Notes: generated by a model not told the origin, from the sequence alone. A stretch of 64,000 nucleotides of DNA from Paraburkholderia sp. FT54 (GCF_031585635.1 NZ_CP134195.1:2232001-2296000); one strand, 5' to 3'. Shown: positions 11,088 through 22,417, counted from the stretch's first letter. Program-made: numbers and translations.

Positions 11088-12380
11088 TCACTTGCGCAAA
11101 GCGCGGCTCATCTCCGCAAGCGGCATCGCGACAATCGAGTCGAGCAGCCGCACTTCGCCGGCATTCGGCTGTGCGATCCGCTCGACGCCGCGCCGGGTTT
11201 CCGCCACGCGGACGTCGAGCGTGGCCAGCATGTCGTCCAGCAACTTTTCCGAGCCTTTCGACGAGAGACGAAGCGCTTCGCCAAATGCGAGCATGTTCTT
11301 TCTGGATATCTGCGCGAACTGCGTGGCGTCCCCTACGGGCATGGTCAGATCGCAGTGCGGCCAACGGTCCCGCTGCTGCGGCTGGTAGGTCGGCGTGTGG
11401 TAGACGACCGTACTGACCAGATCGTAAAACGGCGCCAGCATGTAGCCGCGAGGGCTGACGAAGAACGAGAGATTTTTCAGATGTGAGTCGGCGTTGCCGA
11501 TCAGCACATTGAAGATCGCCCATCGGAATACATCGAGACGCGCCACTGCCCGCGTACTCGTTTTCTCGATAGCGTCCCTGAGTACCTGCGCCGTCGCGTT
11601 CTGGTATTTGAAGCTGCGGTCGTAGTTCAACAGTTGCATGGCGTCGACGGTATGCAGCCGCCGGGCCGGCTCGCCGCTCGTGTCACGGTCGAATCGATCG
11701 ATCAGGTAGCAGGCCGAAGGCACACGCATAAAATGCGTAGGCGGTACGCGCACACCCATCGCACGCGCCAACCGCATGCAGAAAAACTCGTTGATCGCCG
11801 AATGCGGATAGCCGGTGCTTCGCATGTCGGGCTTGAGCAGATGCATGGACGGTTCACTGCCCACGGGCTCCAGGAGTTCGTACTCCGGCGCGTCGCCGCG
11901 CAAGGTCAGGAGCAGCTTCTGTTGGGCGCCCGCCGCGGACATGCGCTTAGGCGCCGTGGCAGTGAGCGCATGCTGCGGCATCGCCTGTATGCGAGCCTCC
12001 AGATTCGCGTTCGACAAAGGCTGCAGGCCGCCAGGCGCCTCCCGCTCGCCCTCGGCAAGCAGCGTCAGGGCGCCAGCCGATTCCCGGCCGTAGTAGGCCA
12101 GCAAACCCCACGCATCGCTCGCATCGACTTTGGCCTCGCGGGCGAGCGCGCTGCGCATTTCCTCTTCAGGCAGGAGGTTGTCGAAGAACCATTGCACCGG
12201 CCGCTGGCTCGAGCCGTCGATGAAAGGCTGGGGATCCAGCGGGAAAGCAGGTGACAGCGCGAACGCATCTTCATGACCGAGCCAGTCCTTGTCGTAGGTG
12301 AATGACCAGACGCCGCTGTCATCGCTCACGATGCCCACGCGCCGGCCGTTCGCATAAGCGACGAGCGTTCTAGCCGCCAT
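11088..12380 (-). CDS. hipA: HipA-like serine/threonine kinase toxin
   Basis: The 430-residue protein is a full-length HipA-family kinase. Family toxins phosphorylate aminoacyl-tRNA synthetases (GltX in E. coli) and induce dormancy. An N-terminal couple_hipA domain spans about 1-110. The kinase core has the autophosphorylation loop with Ser148 in MSAAGAQQK, a nucleotide segment LKPDMRSTGYPHSAINEFF, catalytic Asp298, His300 and Asn303 in GNADSHLKN, and metal-binding Asp320 in FYDLVST. All key residues look intact, so the toxin is probably active. Its ATG overlaps the end of hipB by 11 bp, so toxin translation depends on antitoxin translation. The kinase target cannot be read here. Confidence 0.93.
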   Translation of the reverse strand: MAARTLVAYANGRRVGIVSDDSGVWSFTYDKDWLGHEDAFALSPAFPLDPQPFIDGSSQRPVQWFFDNLLPEEEMRSALAREAKVDASDAWGLLAYYGRESAGALTLLAEGEREAPGGLQPLSNANLEARIQAMPQHALTATAPKRMSAAGAQQKLLLTLRGDAPEYELLEPVGSEPSMHLLKPDMRSTGYPHSAINEFFCMRLARAMGVRVPPTHFMRVPSACYLIDRFDRDTSGEPARRLHTVDAMQLLNYDRSFKYQNATAQVLRDAIEKTSTRAVARLDVFRWAIFNVLIGNADSHLKNLSFFVSPRGYMLAPFYDLVSTVVYHTPTYQPQQRDRWPHCDLTMPVGDATQFAQISRKNMLAFGEALRLSSKGSEKLLDDMLATLDVRVAETRRGVERIAQPNAGEVRLLDSIVAMPLAEMSRALRK

Positions 12381-12657
12381 GGGGATTCCGCCTGCGATGG
12401 AGCGCCTTGGTGGTCACGGCCGCGGGAATATCTACGGAAACTTGCGCCCGCAGAGCAATGCCCAGTTCGCTGAGGAGATGCAGTACCTTGCCGATCTGGG
12501 CGGTCGGTTTGCCCGCCTCGATGTGCGTGATGAACTTGGGGGACAGGCCCGTCGCGATGGCGACGTCGTCACGCGTCAATCCTTGTGCGAGCCTCGATGC
12601 CCGCACAAGATCGCCTAACTCCATCATATTGCCGATGAGAACGTTGGATTCCGGCAC
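12370..12657 (-). CDS. hipB: HipB-like antitoxin, XRE-family DNA-binding protein
   Basis: The roughly 95-residue protein carries an XRE helix-turn-helix (LGDLVRASRLAQGLTRDD, then ATGLSPKFITHIEAGKPTA), as in HipB, which neutralises HipA and represses the operon. The start is uncertain: GTG at 12655-12657 has an AGGGGGA ribosome site just upstream and is chosen; ATGs at 12627 and 12624 lack one and would give an 84-85-residue protein. The basic tail HRRRNPHGG overlaps the hipA start. Four palindromic operator copies lie directly upstream. Confidence 0.88.
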   Translation of the reverse strand: MPESNVLIGNMMELGDLVRASRLAQGLTRDDVAIATGLSPKFITHIEAGKPTAQIGKVLHLLSELGIALRAQVSVDIPAAVTTKALHRRRNPHGG

Positions 12658-12676
12658 TCTTCCCCCTGTGTCCGTT

Positions 12677-12847
12677 CGTACCCGCTCGGGAACATTATGC
12701 CACGAGACAGAACGGCAGACGCTATTTCGTACCCGAGCAGGTACGAAATGGCGAATTGGCTCTTTATATGCGGGGTTTCGTACCCGATCGGGTACGAAGG
12801 AATGAACAAATTGGAAATATCGCGGTTGACGTACCCGAGCGGATACG
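12677..12847. promoter_or_regulatory. four phased HipB-type operators upstream of hipBA
   Basis: The motif CGTACCCGNNCGGGTACG occurs four times at 12677-12694, 12728-12745, 12779-12796 and 12830-12847, each exactly 51 bp from the next. Copy 3 extends to a perfect 22-bp palindrome (12777-12798); copy 2 has perfect 10-bp arms ATTTCGTACC/GGTACGAAAT around six bases (12724-12749); copies 1 and 4 each have one degenerate arm. A TATAAA on the minus strand at 12763-12768, between copies 2 and 3, could be the hipBA -10 box, putting its -35 region inside copy 3. E. coli HipB also uses four operators, with the different core TATCCN8GGATA. Confidence 0.88.
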
Positions 12848-12990
12848 AAAAAGATGCCGTCTATCTGGGTCATCGCCCTGAGACGGACCGGCGCGTTTGC
12901 CGTCCACGCTCCTTCCGCGTCACACGGCCCTGTGGCCGCAGCACGGCAAGGCTGCCGCGCGCGAACTGCACGGCAGCCTGTCTCACACCA

Positions 12991-15900
12991 TCACCCCAAC
13001 CAGCGACGCGCGTTCTGGAACACGCGCATCCAGGGGCTGGCGTCCGTGCCGCCTTCGCCCCAACCTTCCGGATGCCAGCTCATCTGCACCGCGCGATGCA
13101 CGCGCTCCGTATGCGGCATCAGCACCGTGAAGCGGCCGTCCGGCGTCGTCACCGACGTGATGCCGTTGGGCGAACCGTTCGGGTTGAACGGATATTGCTC
13201 GGTCGCCTGACCACGGTGATCGACATAACGCATCGCCACGGCGACCTTCGACGCATCGCCTTGCTGCGAGAAGTCCGCGTAGCCTTCGCCGTGCGCGATC
13301 GCCACCGGAATGCGCGAGCCTTCCATGCCGTTGAAGAAGAGCGACGGTGAAGCCTGCACTTCGACCAGCGAGAAGCGCGCTTCGAACTTCTCCGACTTGT
13401 TGCGCGTGAACTTCGGCCAGGCTTCGGCGCCCGGAATCATCGAGGCAAGGCTGCTCATCATCTGGCAGCCGTTGCAGATGCCGAGCGCGAACGTGTCTTC
13501 GCGGCCGAAGAACGCGGCGAACATGTCGGCCAGTTGCGAGTTGAAGCGCATCGCCTTCGCCCAGCCTTCGCCGGCGCCCAGCGTATCGCCGTACGAGAAA
13601 CCGCCGCACGCCACCGCGCCGGCGAAATCCGCGAGGTTCGCGCGGCCGGCCAGCAGGTCGCTCATGTGAACGTCGTGCGCGTCGAAGCCGGCGCGGTCGA
13701 ATGCATAGGCTGTTTCAAGGTGCGAGTTGACGCCCTGCTCGCGCAGGATCGCGACGCGCGGACGCGCGCTCCCGCCGATGAACGGCGCCGCGACGTCGTG
13801 CGCCGGATCGAACGTCAACACAGGCGTGATGCCCGGATCGGCCGCGTCGGACAGCGCGTCGTATTCGGCGTCGGCGCAAGCGGGGTTGTCGCGCAGACGC
13901 GCGATACGCCAGCTCACTTCGCTCCACGTACGATGCAATTCGGTGCGCGGCGCTTCATAGATCTTCTTGGCGTCGCGATAGATTTCGATCGTGTCGCGCT
14001 CGTTGAGCTTGCCGATCACATGCGAGCACGCCGACAACCCATGCTCGCGCAACGCTCCGAGCACCGCGTCGCGCTCAGACGCGCGCACCTGAACGACGGC
14101 GCCGAGTTCTTCGGTGAAAAGCGCGCGGATCGTGCGATCTTCACGGCGGCCGCTGGTCTGCTTCGCCCAGTCCTTGGCGTCGCCGTAATCGGATTCATGG
14201 TTCGGATCGAGCACCAGCATGTCGACGTTCAACGACACGCCGACGTGCCCCGCGAACGCCATTTCGCACACGGTCGCCCACAGGCCGCCGTCGGAACGGT
14301 CGTGATAAGCGAGCAGCTTGCCGTCCTGATTCAGTGCCTGGATCGCGGTGAAGAAACGCTTGAGGTCTTCCGGATCTTCCACGTCCGGCACCGTGTCGCC
14401 GACCTGCTGCGTGACCTGCGCGAGAATACTGCCGCCCAGACGATGCTTGCCGCGGCCGAGATCGATCGCGATCAGCACGGACTCGCCCACGTCGCTGACG
14501 CGACGCAGTTGCGGCGTGAGGTGGCGGCGCACGTCCTGAACCGGCGCGAACGCCGAGATGATCAGCGAGACTGGCGCGACCACTTCCTTCGCGACGCCGC
14601 GATCTTCCCACTTGGTGCGCATGGACAGCGAATCCTTGCCGACTGGAATGCTGATGCCGAGCGCCGGGCACAACTCCATGCCGATCGCCTTGACCGTGTC
14701 GTAGAGCGCGGCGTCTTCGCCCGCTGCGCCGCAAGCGGCCATCCAGTTCGCCGACAGCTTGAGCTTGTCGAGCGACGCGATCGGCGCCGCCGCAATGTTG
14801 GTCACGGCCTCGCCGACCGCCATGCGGCCCGACGCCGGTGCGTCGATCACGGCGAGCGGCGTGCGCTCGGCCATGGTCATCGCCTCACCGGTGAAGCCCG
14901 CGTAGTCCATGGTGGTGATCGCGACGTCGGCCACCGGCACTTGCCACGGGCCGACCATCTGGTCACGCGCGGTCGTGCCGCCCACCGAGCGGTCGCCGAT
15001 CGTGATCAGGAACGACTTGCTCGCCACCGTGGGATGACGTAGCACGCTGGTCGCCACATCCGCGAGCGCAATGCCGGTCACATCCACCGGTTCGAGCTTC
15101 TGCTCGACGCGTTTGACGTCGCGATGCATGCGCGGCGCCTTGCCGAGCAGCACTTCCATCGGCATGTCGACCGGCTGGTGCGCAGTGTCGTCGTTCAGTT
15201 CGGAGTCGATCAGCTTGAGCTGGCGCGCGGCGGTGGCCGTGCCGATCACCGCGAACGGGCAGCGCTCGCGCTCGCACATGGCGGCGAAGGCCGGCAGATC
15301 GGCCGGCGCGATGGCCAGCACGTAGCGCTCTTGCGCCTCGTTCGACCAGATTTCGCGCGGCGACAAACCGCTTTCTTCCAGTTGGATCTTGCGCAGATCG
15401 AACAGCGCGCCCTTGCCGGCGCCGTCGACCACTTCCGGGAAGGCGTTCGACAGACCGCCCGCGCCCACGTCGTGAATGCTCAGAATCGGATTCTTTTCAC
15501 CAAGCTGCCAGCACGCGTTGATGACCTCCTGCGCACGGCGTTCGATTTCCGGGTTGCCGCGTTGAACCGAATCGAAGTCGAGTTCAGCGGTGTTGGTGCC
15601 GGTCGCCATCGAGCTTGCCGCGCCGCCGCCCATGCCGATGCGCATGCCTGGACCGCCGATCTGGATCAGCAGCGAGCCTTCCGGCAGATCGTGCTTATGC
15701 GTGTGCTGGTCCGAGATATTGCCGATGCCGCCGGCGATCATGATCGGCTTGTGATAACCGCGCACCAGGCCCGCGACATTCTGCTCGTAAGCGCGGAAAT
15801 AGCCGCCCAGGTTGGGCCGGCCGAATTCGTTGTTGAACGCGGCACCGCCGAGCGGGCCGTCGATCATGATCTGCAGCGGCGAAGCGATCCGATCGGGCCG

Positions 15901-17076
15901 ACCGTACGCTTCGTGCTGGTCGGCCGGATTGCGGTGCGCGAGCGGCTGCGCGGCGTCGCGCGCGTTTTCCCATGCTTCGACGCCGTCCGGCAGTTCCAGA
16001 TTCGACACGGTGAAGCCCGCCAGACCCGCCTTGGGACGCGCGCCGCGGCCGGTCGCGCCTTCGTCGCGGATTTCGCCGCCCGCGCCGGTCGCGGCGCCCG
16101 GGAACGGCGAGATCGCGGTGGGGTGGTTGTGCGTTTCCACCTTCATCAAGGTGTGCGTGAGTTCGTTGCTGCGGCGGTAGTGCTCCGGCAACTCACTCGC
16201 CCCCAGGTCGGCCGGCGTGCGCGGGAACCAGCGCTCGGCCATGCCGCCCGCCATGATCGCCGAGTTGTCCGAATACGCGACGATCGTGCCTTGCGGATTG
16301 AGCTTCTCAGTATTGCGGATCATGTTGAAAAGCGAGATGTCCTGCTTCTCGCCGTCGATGGTCCAATCCGCGTTGAAAATCTTGTGGCGGCAGTGTTCGC
16401 TGTTGGCCTGCGCGAACATCATCAACTCGACGTCGGTCGGGTTGCGGCCGAGCTTCGTGAAAGCCTCGACCAGGTAGTCGATTTCGTCGTCGGCGAGCGC
16501 GAGGCCCAGTTCCGTGTTCGCCGTTTCCAGCGCGCCGCGGCCATTGGCCAATACGTCGACGGTCTGCAGCGGCTTGGCCGGCAGTTCGTCGAACAGATGC
16601 AGCGCATGGTCGCGCGACGCGGACACGCTTTCGGTCATGCGATCGTGCAAGGCTGCCGCGACAGCCGCGCGGGCTTCGTCGGAGAGCGCCTTCTTGCCGC
16701 CCAGCAGGCCGCTTTTCAGCGTGACCGTGTATTCGACGCCGCGCTCGATGCGGCGCACCTGCGTGAGGCCGCACAGATGCGCGATATCCGTCGCCTTGCT
16801 GGCCCACGGCGACACCGTGCCGAAACGCGGCACCACGAGGAACGTCTCGGCCGTGCCGCGCTCTCTGGTTTCTTCGAGCGGATCGCCGTAGTGCATCAGC
16901 GCTTCGATCTTCGCGTTGTCTTCAGCGGAAAGCGGCGTCTGGGCGTTGACGAAGTGCAGATATTGCCCGCGCACGCCGGTAATGTTCGGATCGATGCGCG
17001 TGAGCGTTTCGAGCAGGCGGGTTTGACGGAAATCGGAAAGGGCCGAAGCGCCGGGGAAACACGAGAAGTGGGCCAT
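12991..17076 (-). CDS. purL: phosphoribosylformylglycinamidine synthase
   Basis: The 1361-residue single-chain FGAM synthase makes formylglycinamidine ribonucleotide from FGAR, glutamine and ATP, the fourth step of purine synthesis. The N-terminal domain starts [16 protein letters not shown]; the tandem AIR-synthase-like ATP regions follow ([43 protein letters not shown]); a class I glutaminase domain closes the protein, with nucleophile Cys in LGICNGCQM and the HGEG segment. Length matches the large proteobacterial type rather than the PurLQS type. It is monocistronic, divergent from the DadA-like gene, and ends about 140 bp before the hipBA operators on the same strand. Confidence 0.97.
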   Translation of the reverse strand: MAHFSCFPGASALSDFRQTRLLETLTRIDPNITGVRGQYLHFVNAQTPLSAEDNAKIEALMHYGDPLEETRERGTAETFLVVPRFGTVSPWASKATDIAHLCGLTQVRRIERGVEYTVTLKSGLLGGKKALSDEARAAVAAALHDRMTESVSASRDHALHLFDELPAKPLQTVDVLANGRGALETANTELGLALADDEIDYLVEAFTKLGRNPTDVELMMFAQANSEHCRHKIFNADWTIDGEKQDISLFNMIRNTEKLNPQGTIVAYSDNSAIMAGGMAERWFPRTPADLGASELPEHYRRSNELTHTLMKVETHNHPTAISPFPGAATGAGGEIRDEGATGRGARPKAGLAGFTVSNLELPDGVEAWENARDAAQPLAHRNPADQHEAYGRPDRIASPLQIMIDGPLGGAAFNNEFGRPNLGGYFRAYEQNVAGLVRGYHKPIMIAGGIGNISDQHTHKHDLPEGSLLIQIGGPGMRIGMGGGAASSMATGTNTAELDFDSVQRGNPEIERRAQEVINACWQLGEKNPILSIHDVGAGGLSNAFPEVVDGAGKGALFDLRKIQLEESGLSPREIWSNEAQERYVLAIAPADLPAFAAMCERERCPFAVIGTATAARQLKLIDSELNDDTAHQPVDMPMEVLLGKAPRMHRDVKRVEQKLEPVDVTGIALADVATSVLRHPTVASKSFLITIGDRSVGGTTARDQMVGPWQVPVADVAITTMDYAGFTGEAMTMAERTPLAVIDAPASGRMAVGEAVTNIAAAPIASLDKLKLSANWMAACGAAGEDAALYDTVKAIGMELCPALGISIPVGKDSLSMRTKWEDRGVAKEVVAPVSLIISAFAPVQDVRRHLTPQLRRVSDVGESVLIAIDLGRGKHRLGGSILAQVTQQVGDTVPDVEDPEDLKRFFTAIQALNQDGKLLAYHDRSDGGLWATVCEMAFAGHVGVSLNVDMLVLDPNHESDYGDAKDWAKQTSGRREDRTIRALFTEELGAVVQVRASERDAVLGALREHGLSACSHVIGKLNERDTIEIYRDAKKIYEAPRTELHRTWSEVSWRIARLRDNPACADAEYDALSDAADPGITPVLTFDPAHDVAAPFIGGSARPRVAILREQGVNSHLETAYAFDRAGFDAHDVHMSDLLAGRANLADFAGAVACGGFSYGDTLGAGEGWAKAMRFNSQLADMFAAFFGREDTFALGICNGCQMMSSLASMIPGAEAWPKFTRNKSEKFEARFSLVEVQASPSLFFNGMEGSRIPVAIAHGEGYADFSQQGDASKVAVAMRYVDHRGQATEQYPFNPNGSPNGITSVTTPDGRFTVLMPHTERVHRAVQMSWHPEGWGEGGTDASPWMRVFQNARRWLG

Positions 17077-17469
17077 GGACTTGACGTTGCGTCGCTAATG
17101 ATGCCGATGAGTGATGCCGATGAGTCGCGCGTGAAGGCGACGTGAGGCGCAAAGGAAGTCCGGGATTATACCCCGGGAAGAGGCTTCCAGCGGGCTTGGC
17201 GGTGCGGTTTCGGGCGCGTTTCGAGATAGTTTCGCGCGGGTTCCACATGGGCTCCGGGCACGTTCCGGCCGGCCTCGGACACGCCCGCGGCACGCACGGC
17301 GGCGGCGCTCAGGCGTTGCATCCGCGTGGCCGCGCCAGCGGTTTGACTGCTATCATTCGCCCTTTCACCAGATCGGCGCGAGCGGCCTGAACAGGCCGGC
17401 AGCGCGCCGCATGTCACGCTCAACGGGAATGCGCCGCTTCGGCGTCCCGTCGGCCATTCGAATCAGAAC
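17077..17469. other. intergenic region between divergent purL and DadA-like gene
   Basis: This 393-bp gap must hold both divergent promoters. A TATCAT at about 17350 could serve the rightward gene, but no convincing -35 box pairs with it. I see no gene, tRNA or clear palindromic operator. Confidence 0.4.
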
Positions 17470-18768
17470 ATGGATGTCATTGTCATCGGCGGCGGGATCG
17501 CGGGCGTCGCCACCGCTTATCAACTGCGCGCGGCCGGCCATCGGGTATGCGTCGTCGAGCGCCACGCCACGGTCGCGCAGGGCGCCACCTATGGGCACGG
17601 CGGCACCATCCTGCCGACCCCGCTGGACACCTGGTTCGGTCCGACTTTCATGGCGAGCCGTCAGAACGCCAGAAACGGCGTCGTCAACAAGACCGGCTTC
17701 AACGGATCGGCGCGCCAGTTCGTCAAGCAGCTCGCCGAGCTGCAGGAACCCGACGCGTTCGGCCGTCAATACGGACTGCTGCGGCCGCTGATCGAGCTGT
17801 CGCGCGACACCATGGCGGACATGGAGGCGCGCTTCGGCCTCGAGTTTGAACAGACGAGCGGCGTGCTCTATCTGGTGCGCTCCGAACAGGAGTGGCAGCA
17901 GATGCGGCCCGCGCGCGCTTTGCTGCAGCTTTTCGAAGTGCCGCACCACGAGTTGACACCCGAGCAATGCGCCGCCTTCGAGCACTCGGTGCGCACCGAA
18001 CCGGAATTCGCCGGCGGCGTGCTGTTCGACCAGGAGCGTACGGCCAATGCGCCGCTCTTCGCCAAGCTGATCAAGCAGACGCTGGATGGGCAAGGCGGCG
18101 TGCAATTCATGCTGGGCTGCGAAGTCTCGTCGATTCGCCTGGAAGGCCAGCGCGCCTCGGTGGAACTGGCGCCGCGGCCGGGCACGAACTCCCGTTCGCG
18201 CGAGGTGGATGTGATCCACGCCGACGCCGTGGTCGTGACTGCCGGCCATGGCAGCCTGCCGCTGCTCGAGCAACTCGGCTTGCGCCTGCCGCTGCATCCG
18301 CTGCGCCTGCACACGCTGGTCGCACCGATCGCGCATGAGGAATGCGCGCCGCACGTCGCGATCGTGGACGCCGTGAAGCGGATCGCGATCAGCCGCATGA
18401 ACCATCGCCTGCGGATCGCGGGCGGTGCGGTTTTGCAAAGCGCCGGCCAGATCGACAAGCCGCTGGGCGAAGCGGTGACGAAAGAAGCCCTCGCGCTGCT
18501 CGGCCAGGCTACGCACGACTGGATCCCGGGCGCCGCACGGATCTCCGCGGCCTTGCCGTGGGAAGGCGTCAAACTGCTGTCGCCGGACGGCTTGCCGGTA
18601 ATCGGCAACGCACTGCATCCGCGTCTATTCGTCAATGTGGGCCACGGCCCCGCGGGCTGGGGTCTCGCCTGCGGAGCGGGCAAGCTCATGGCCGACCTGA
18701 TTTCGGGCGGCACGCCGGACGTCCCCGCGGACACGCTGGCCGCCCTACGCCCGGATCGGTTCAGGTAA
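17470..18768 (+). CDS. D-amino acid dehydrogenase-like FAD oxidoreductase
   Basis: The 432-residue flavoprotein begins directly with the dinucleotide-binding fold MDVIVIGGGIAGVATAYQL and an ERH acidic end to the second strand. It ends with the second FAD-contact segment VNVGHGPAGWGLACGAGKLMAD, as in the DAO/DadA family. DadA-type enzymes oxidise D-amino acids to 2-oxo acids at the membrane and pass electrons to the respiratory chain. It stands alone without a dadX racemase gene, so the substrate may differ from D-alanine. Two GC-rich hairpins without T runs follow the stop (18774-18795 and about 18801-18817). Confidence 0.82.
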   Translation: MDVIVIGGGIAGVATAYQLRAAGHRVCVVERHATVAQGATYGHGGTILPTPLDTWFGPTFMASRQNARNGVVNKTGFNGSARQFVKQLAELQEPDAFGRQYGLLRPLIELSRDTMADMEARFGLEFEQTSGVLYLVRSEQEWQQMRPARALLQLFEVPHHELTPEQCAAFEHSVRTEPEFAGGVLFDQERTANAPLFAKLIKQTLDGQGGVQFMLGCEVSSIRLEGQRASVELAPRPGTNSRSREVDVIHADAVVVTAGHGSLPLLEQLGLRLPLHPLRLHTLVAPIAHEECAPHVAIVDAVKRIAISRMNHRLRIAGGAVLQSAGQIDKPLGEAVTKEALALLGQATHDWIPGAARISAALPWEGVKLLSPDGLPVIGNALHPRLFVNVGHGPAGWGLACGAGKLMADLISGGTPDVPADTLAALRPDRFR

Positions 18769-18885
18769 ATCGCCGGCCCGCGCACGAGCGGGCCGCAAGA
18801 GGCGCCCGCCGGGCGCCCATCGGCACTACCATAGCGATTCCCCAAGCTTTTTCGCCTGCCAACGGGCGAACCGCCAAGCCTCGCC

Positions 18886-20475
18886 ATGACAGAAGCCGAT
18901 AACACGCCGCCGACGCTCATCAACCCGCACAGCCGGGCACTGCCGCTCCTGACGCTTACCGACCTGCGGATCGCCGAATCCCAGGCGGCCGCCGCCTTGC
19001 CGAAACACACGCTGATGGCGCGCGCCGGCAAATCCGCCGCGAGCTTCCTGCGCGAGCAGATCACGCGCGATACCTCGATCGGGAAATCCAGCCAGAAGGT
19101 GTGGCTCATCGCCGGGCCGGGCAACAACGGCGGCGACGCGCTGATTCTCGCGACGGAGCTGCACGAAGCCGGCATCGCCGTCGAGCTCTGCATGCCGGTC
19201 GAAGTGAAACCGGAAGACGCGCGCTGGGCACTCGACACGGCCCGCGCGGCAGGCGTTGCGATCACCACCGCACCGCCCGCCTCACTGGACGGCTACACCT
19301 GGCTGGTGGACGGCATGTTCGGCATCGGCCTGACACGTCCGCTCGAAGGCGTGTTCGCGGCGCTCGCCCGGCAGCTGTCGCAACGAGCCAAAGCCCGGCC
19401 GCGCAAAGGCGGCGTGCTGGCGCTCGACGTCCCAAGCGGCCTCGACAGCGACACCGGCACGGTGGTGGGCAACGGCGACGGCGCCGCCGTCCACGCCACC
19501 CACACGGTCAGCTTCATCGGCGCCAAACCCGGGCTTTTCACCGCGCAAGGGCGCGACCTCGCCGGCACCGTCACCGTCGCGCCGATCGGCGTCGACACCA
19601 GCGGCCGCGCGGCCGTGCAACTGAACGCGCCCGAACTCTTCGCCGCCTTCCTGCCGGCGCGCGATTTCGCGACCCACAAGGGCAGCTTCGGCAGCCTCGC
19701 GGTGGTCGGCGGCGACACCGGCATGTGCGGCGCGCCGATCCTCGCCTCGCGCGCGGCGCTGTTCACCGGCGCGGGCAAGGTGCACGTCGCGTTGCTGGGC
19801 GAAGGCGCTCCGCCCTACGATCCGCCGCATCCCGAGCTCATGCTGCATGCCGTCGACGATCTGCCGCTCGATCAGATGGACGCGCTCGCCGTCGGCTGCG
19901 GCATGGGTCATCGCGAACGCGCCACGCAGGTGATGCACGACGTGCTGCGACTCGACGTGCCCAAGCTGTTCGACGCGGACGCGCTGAACCTGATCTCGAA
20001 AGATCCCGCGCTCGCGGCCGACGTCACCGCGCGCGGCGTGCAAGGCGATCCGTGCATCCTCACGCCACACCCGCTCGAAGCCGCGCGTCTGCTCGGCACC
20101 GACGCGCCGGGCGTGCAGCGCGACCGGCTCAGCGCGGCGCGCTCGCTCGCCGCGCGCTTTGCCAGCGTGGTGGTGCTCAAAGGCGCCGGCACCATCGTCG
20201 CGGCTCCGGATGGGCGCCTCGCCATCAATCCGACCGGCAACGCCGCGCTCGCGACGGGCGGCACCGGCGACGTGCTCGGCGGCATCATCGGCGCCCTGCT
20301 CGCGCAGCATCTGCCGCGCTACGAAGCGGCGCTCGCGGGCGTCTATCTGCACGGCCTCGCCGCCGACACGCTGAGCGCGCAAGGCCACGGTCCCGCGGGC
20401 CTGACGGCGGGCGAACTGGCGCCGATGGTGCGAACCTTGCTGAACCATTTGTTCTATCCGGCGGCGCAGTCCTGA
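18886..20475 (+). CDS. nnr: bifunctional NAD(P)H-hydrate epimerase / ADP-dependent NAD(P)H-hydrate dehydratase
   Basis: The 529-residue fusion repairs hydrated NADH and NADPH. The N-terminal YjeF_N epimerase domain (about 20-235) has the GPGNNGGDALILA motif; the C-terminal ribokinase-like dehydratase domain (about 250-520) has KGSFGSLAVVGG, LTPHPLEAARLLG and the NPTGNAALATGGTGDVLGG signature. The E. coli homologue has the same domain order. The ATG is 118 bp after the DadA-like gene; pgi follows by 232 bp. Confidence 0.94.
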   Translation: MTEADNTPPTLINPHSRALPLLTLTDLRIAESQAAAALPKHTLMARAGKSAASFLREQITRDTSIGKSSQKVWLIAGPGNNGGDALILATELHEAGIAVELCMPVEVKPEDARWALDTARAAGVAITTAPPASLDGYTWLVDGMFGIGLTRPLEGVFAALARQLSQRAKARPRKGGVLALDVPSGLDSDTGTVVGNGDGAAVHATHTVSFIGAKPGLFTAQGRDLAGTVTVAPIGVDTSGRAAVQLNAPELFAAFLPARDFATHKGSFGSLAVVGGDTGMCGAPILASRAALFTGAGKVHVALLGEGAPPYDPPHPELMLHAVDDLPLDQMDALAVGCGMGHRERATQVMHDVLRLDVPKLFDADALNLISKDPALAADVTARGVQGDPCILTPHPLEAARLLGTDAPGVQRDRLSAARSLAARFASVVVLKGAGTIVAAPDGRLAINPTGNAALATGGTGDVLGGIIGALLAQHLPRYEAALAGVYLHGLAADTLSAQGHGPAGLTAGELAPMVRTLLNHLFYPAAQS

Positions 20476-20707
20476 CGCTGTCCGTCCCAACCTATGGATG
20501 GACGGCCCAAACCGCTGCCGTCTGTCACGCAACGCCGTTATACTGACTGACCGCGCCGCGCGTCGGAGCCACGACGGGTGACGGCGAACTTTCGCCGCCA
20601 CTCACGGCGAACCCGGCCGCGCGGCATCTCTAACAGCATCGTTGCATCATCCTCGGCAGCGCTTCACGCGCGCGCCTTTCTTCGTGCTACTTGGTTAGAC
20701 GGACGCT

Positions 20708-22330
20708 ATGACCCAGAACTCGCTCCCCTCCTGGTCCTCGCTGCAAACGCATTACGAGAAGATTCGCGATGCGCACATGCGCGACTGGTTCGCCCCCGAG
20801 AACGATCCCGCCCCTACCCGTGCTGAGCGCTTTGCGTTCGCGGGCGGCGGTCTCGCGGCCGATTTCTCGAAGAACCGCATCACCGAAGAAACGCTGAAAC
20901 TGCTAGTGCAACTCGCGCGCGAAGCCGGCGTCGAGAAACGCCGCGACGCCATGTTCGCGGGCGATATCGTCAATCCGACCGAAGGCCGCGCCGTGCTGCA
21001 CACCGCCTTGCGCGCCACCGATCCGAAAGCGCCGTTCTACGCGCAAGTCCAGGCCGAGCGCAAGAAGATGGCCGCGTTCGCCGAGCAGGTGCGCAGCGGC
21101 GAATGGAAAGGCTATACCGGCAAGCGGATCCGCTATGTCGTGAACATCGGCATCGGCGGCTCGGACCTCGGGCCGAAGATGGTCGTGCATGCGCTGCATC
21201 ATCTGGCCATGCCGGAGATCACCACGCACTTCGTGTCGAACGTCGACGGCGCCGATCTGTACAACGTGATGCAGCAGATCGATCCCGAAGAAACGCTCGC
21301 GATCATCGTCTCCAAGACCTTCACCACGCTCGAAACCATGACCAACGCGCGCTCGCTGCGCGACTGGTTCATCGAGAAAGGCTGCCCGGAAAGCGCGTTG
21401 GCGAAGCACTTCGTCGGCGTGTCGGCCAATCCCGCGGAAGTGGTCAAGTTCGGCATCGCGAAAGAGAACGTGTTCGAGATGTGGGACTGGGTCGGCGGAC
21501 GCTATTCGCTGTGGTCGGCGGTGGGCCTGTCGATCATGATCGCGATCGGACCGCAGCAGTTCGACGAACTGCTCGCCGGCGCCAACGAGATGGACCAGCA
21601 TTTCCGCGACGCGCCGCTGGAGAAGAATCTGCCGGTGCTGCTCGGCATGATCGGCATCTGGTATCGCAACTTCTTCGGCTCGCAAAGCTATCTGGTCGCG
21701 CCGTATTCGCAAGCGCTGCATTTCCTGCCTTCGTATCTGCAACAGCTCGAAATGGAGAGCAACGGCAAGTCCGCGCGTCTGGACGGCGCGACGGTCGACT
21801 ATCCGACCGCCGCTGTGACGTGGGGCGAACCGGGCACGAACGGTCAGCACGCGTTCTTTCAGATGCTGCATCAAGGTCCGACGATCGTGCCGATCGACTT
21901 CATCGCCGTGTTGACGCCGGAGCATCCGCTCGTCAGCCATCATCCGAAGCTGCTCGCCAATTGCTTTGCGCAAAGCGAAGCGCTGATGGTCGGCCGCACG
22001 CTCGAAGAAGCGAAGAAAGTGGCCGGCGCCGACAAGCCTGAACTCGCACCGCACCTGGTGTTTCCAGGCAACCGTCCGACCAGCACGCTGCTGGTCGACG
22101 CGCTCACCGCACGTTCGCTCGGCGCATTGATCGCGTTGTACGAGCACAAGGTGCTGGTGCAGGGGACGGTGTGGAACATCAACTCCTTCGATCAGTGGGG
22201 CGTGGAGTTGGGCAAGATTCTCGGCAAGGTGGTCGAAGCCGATCTGACGGCGCCGAGCGCCGATGTGAAGAAGCACGATTCGTCGACGTCCGCATTGATC
22301 GCGCGGGCGCGCGCGGCGTTGAAGAAGTGA
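20708..22330 (+). CDS. pgi: glucose-6-phosphate isomerase
   Basis: The 540-residue enzyme interconverts glucose-6-phosphate and fructose-6-phosphate. Both phosphoglucose isomerase signatures are readable: [14 protein letters not shown] with SKTFTTLET, and [17 protein letters not shown] followed by the C-terminal [10 protein letters not shown]. Length matches the proteobacterial type. A TATACT at 20539-20544 may be its -10 box, though no good -35 box is seen. It is monocistronic and followed by the terminator near 22418. Confidence 0.96.
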   Translation: MTQNSLPSWSSLQTHYEKIRDAHMRDWFAPENDPAPTRAERFAFAGGGLAADFSKNRITEETLKLLVQLAREAGVEKRRDAMFAGDIVNPTEGRAVLHTALRATDPKAPFYAQVQAERKKMAAFAEQVRSGEWKGYTGKRIRYVVNIGIGGSDLGPKMVVHALHHLAMPEITTHFVSNVDGADLYNVMQQIDPEETLAIIVSKTFTTLETMTNARSLRDWFIEKGCPESALAKHFVGVSANPAEVVKFGIAKENVFEMWDWVGGRYSLWSAVGLSIMIAIGPQQFDELLAGANEMDQHFRDAPLEKNLPVLLGMIGIWYRNFFGSQSYLVAPYSQALHFLPSYLQQLEMESNGKSARLDGATVDYPTAAVTWGEPGTNGQHAFFQMLHQGPTIVPIDFIAVLTPEHPLVSHHPKLLANCFAQSEALMVGRTLEEAKKVAGADKPELAPHLVFPGNRPTSTLLVDALTARSLGALIALYEHKVLVQGTVWNINSFDQWGVELGKILGKVVEADLTAPSADVKKHDSSTSALIARARAALKK

Positions 22331-22417
22331 TGGTGAGCGGCGCGGTGGGCCGCGCCGCTGAAGTTACGCTGACTTGATTGGGGCACTCACCTTTTGGCGA
22401 GGTGAGCCGGAATGAAA

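Noticed and set aside
12658..12873. N-terminal extension of hipB carrying repeated FVPxRVRN peptides
   Set aside because: The repeats are the four DNA operators translated in frame (51 bp is a multiple of 3). A real start lies at 12657 or 12627 after them.
12951..12977. Inverted repeat GCTGCCG/CGGCAGC downstream of purL
   Set aside because: It has a 13-base loop and no T run, so it is not supported as a terminator.
15124..17145. 673-codon plus-strand frame opposite purL
   Set aside because: Antisense shadow of purL; arginine-rich with no domain features, while purL is complete on the other strand.
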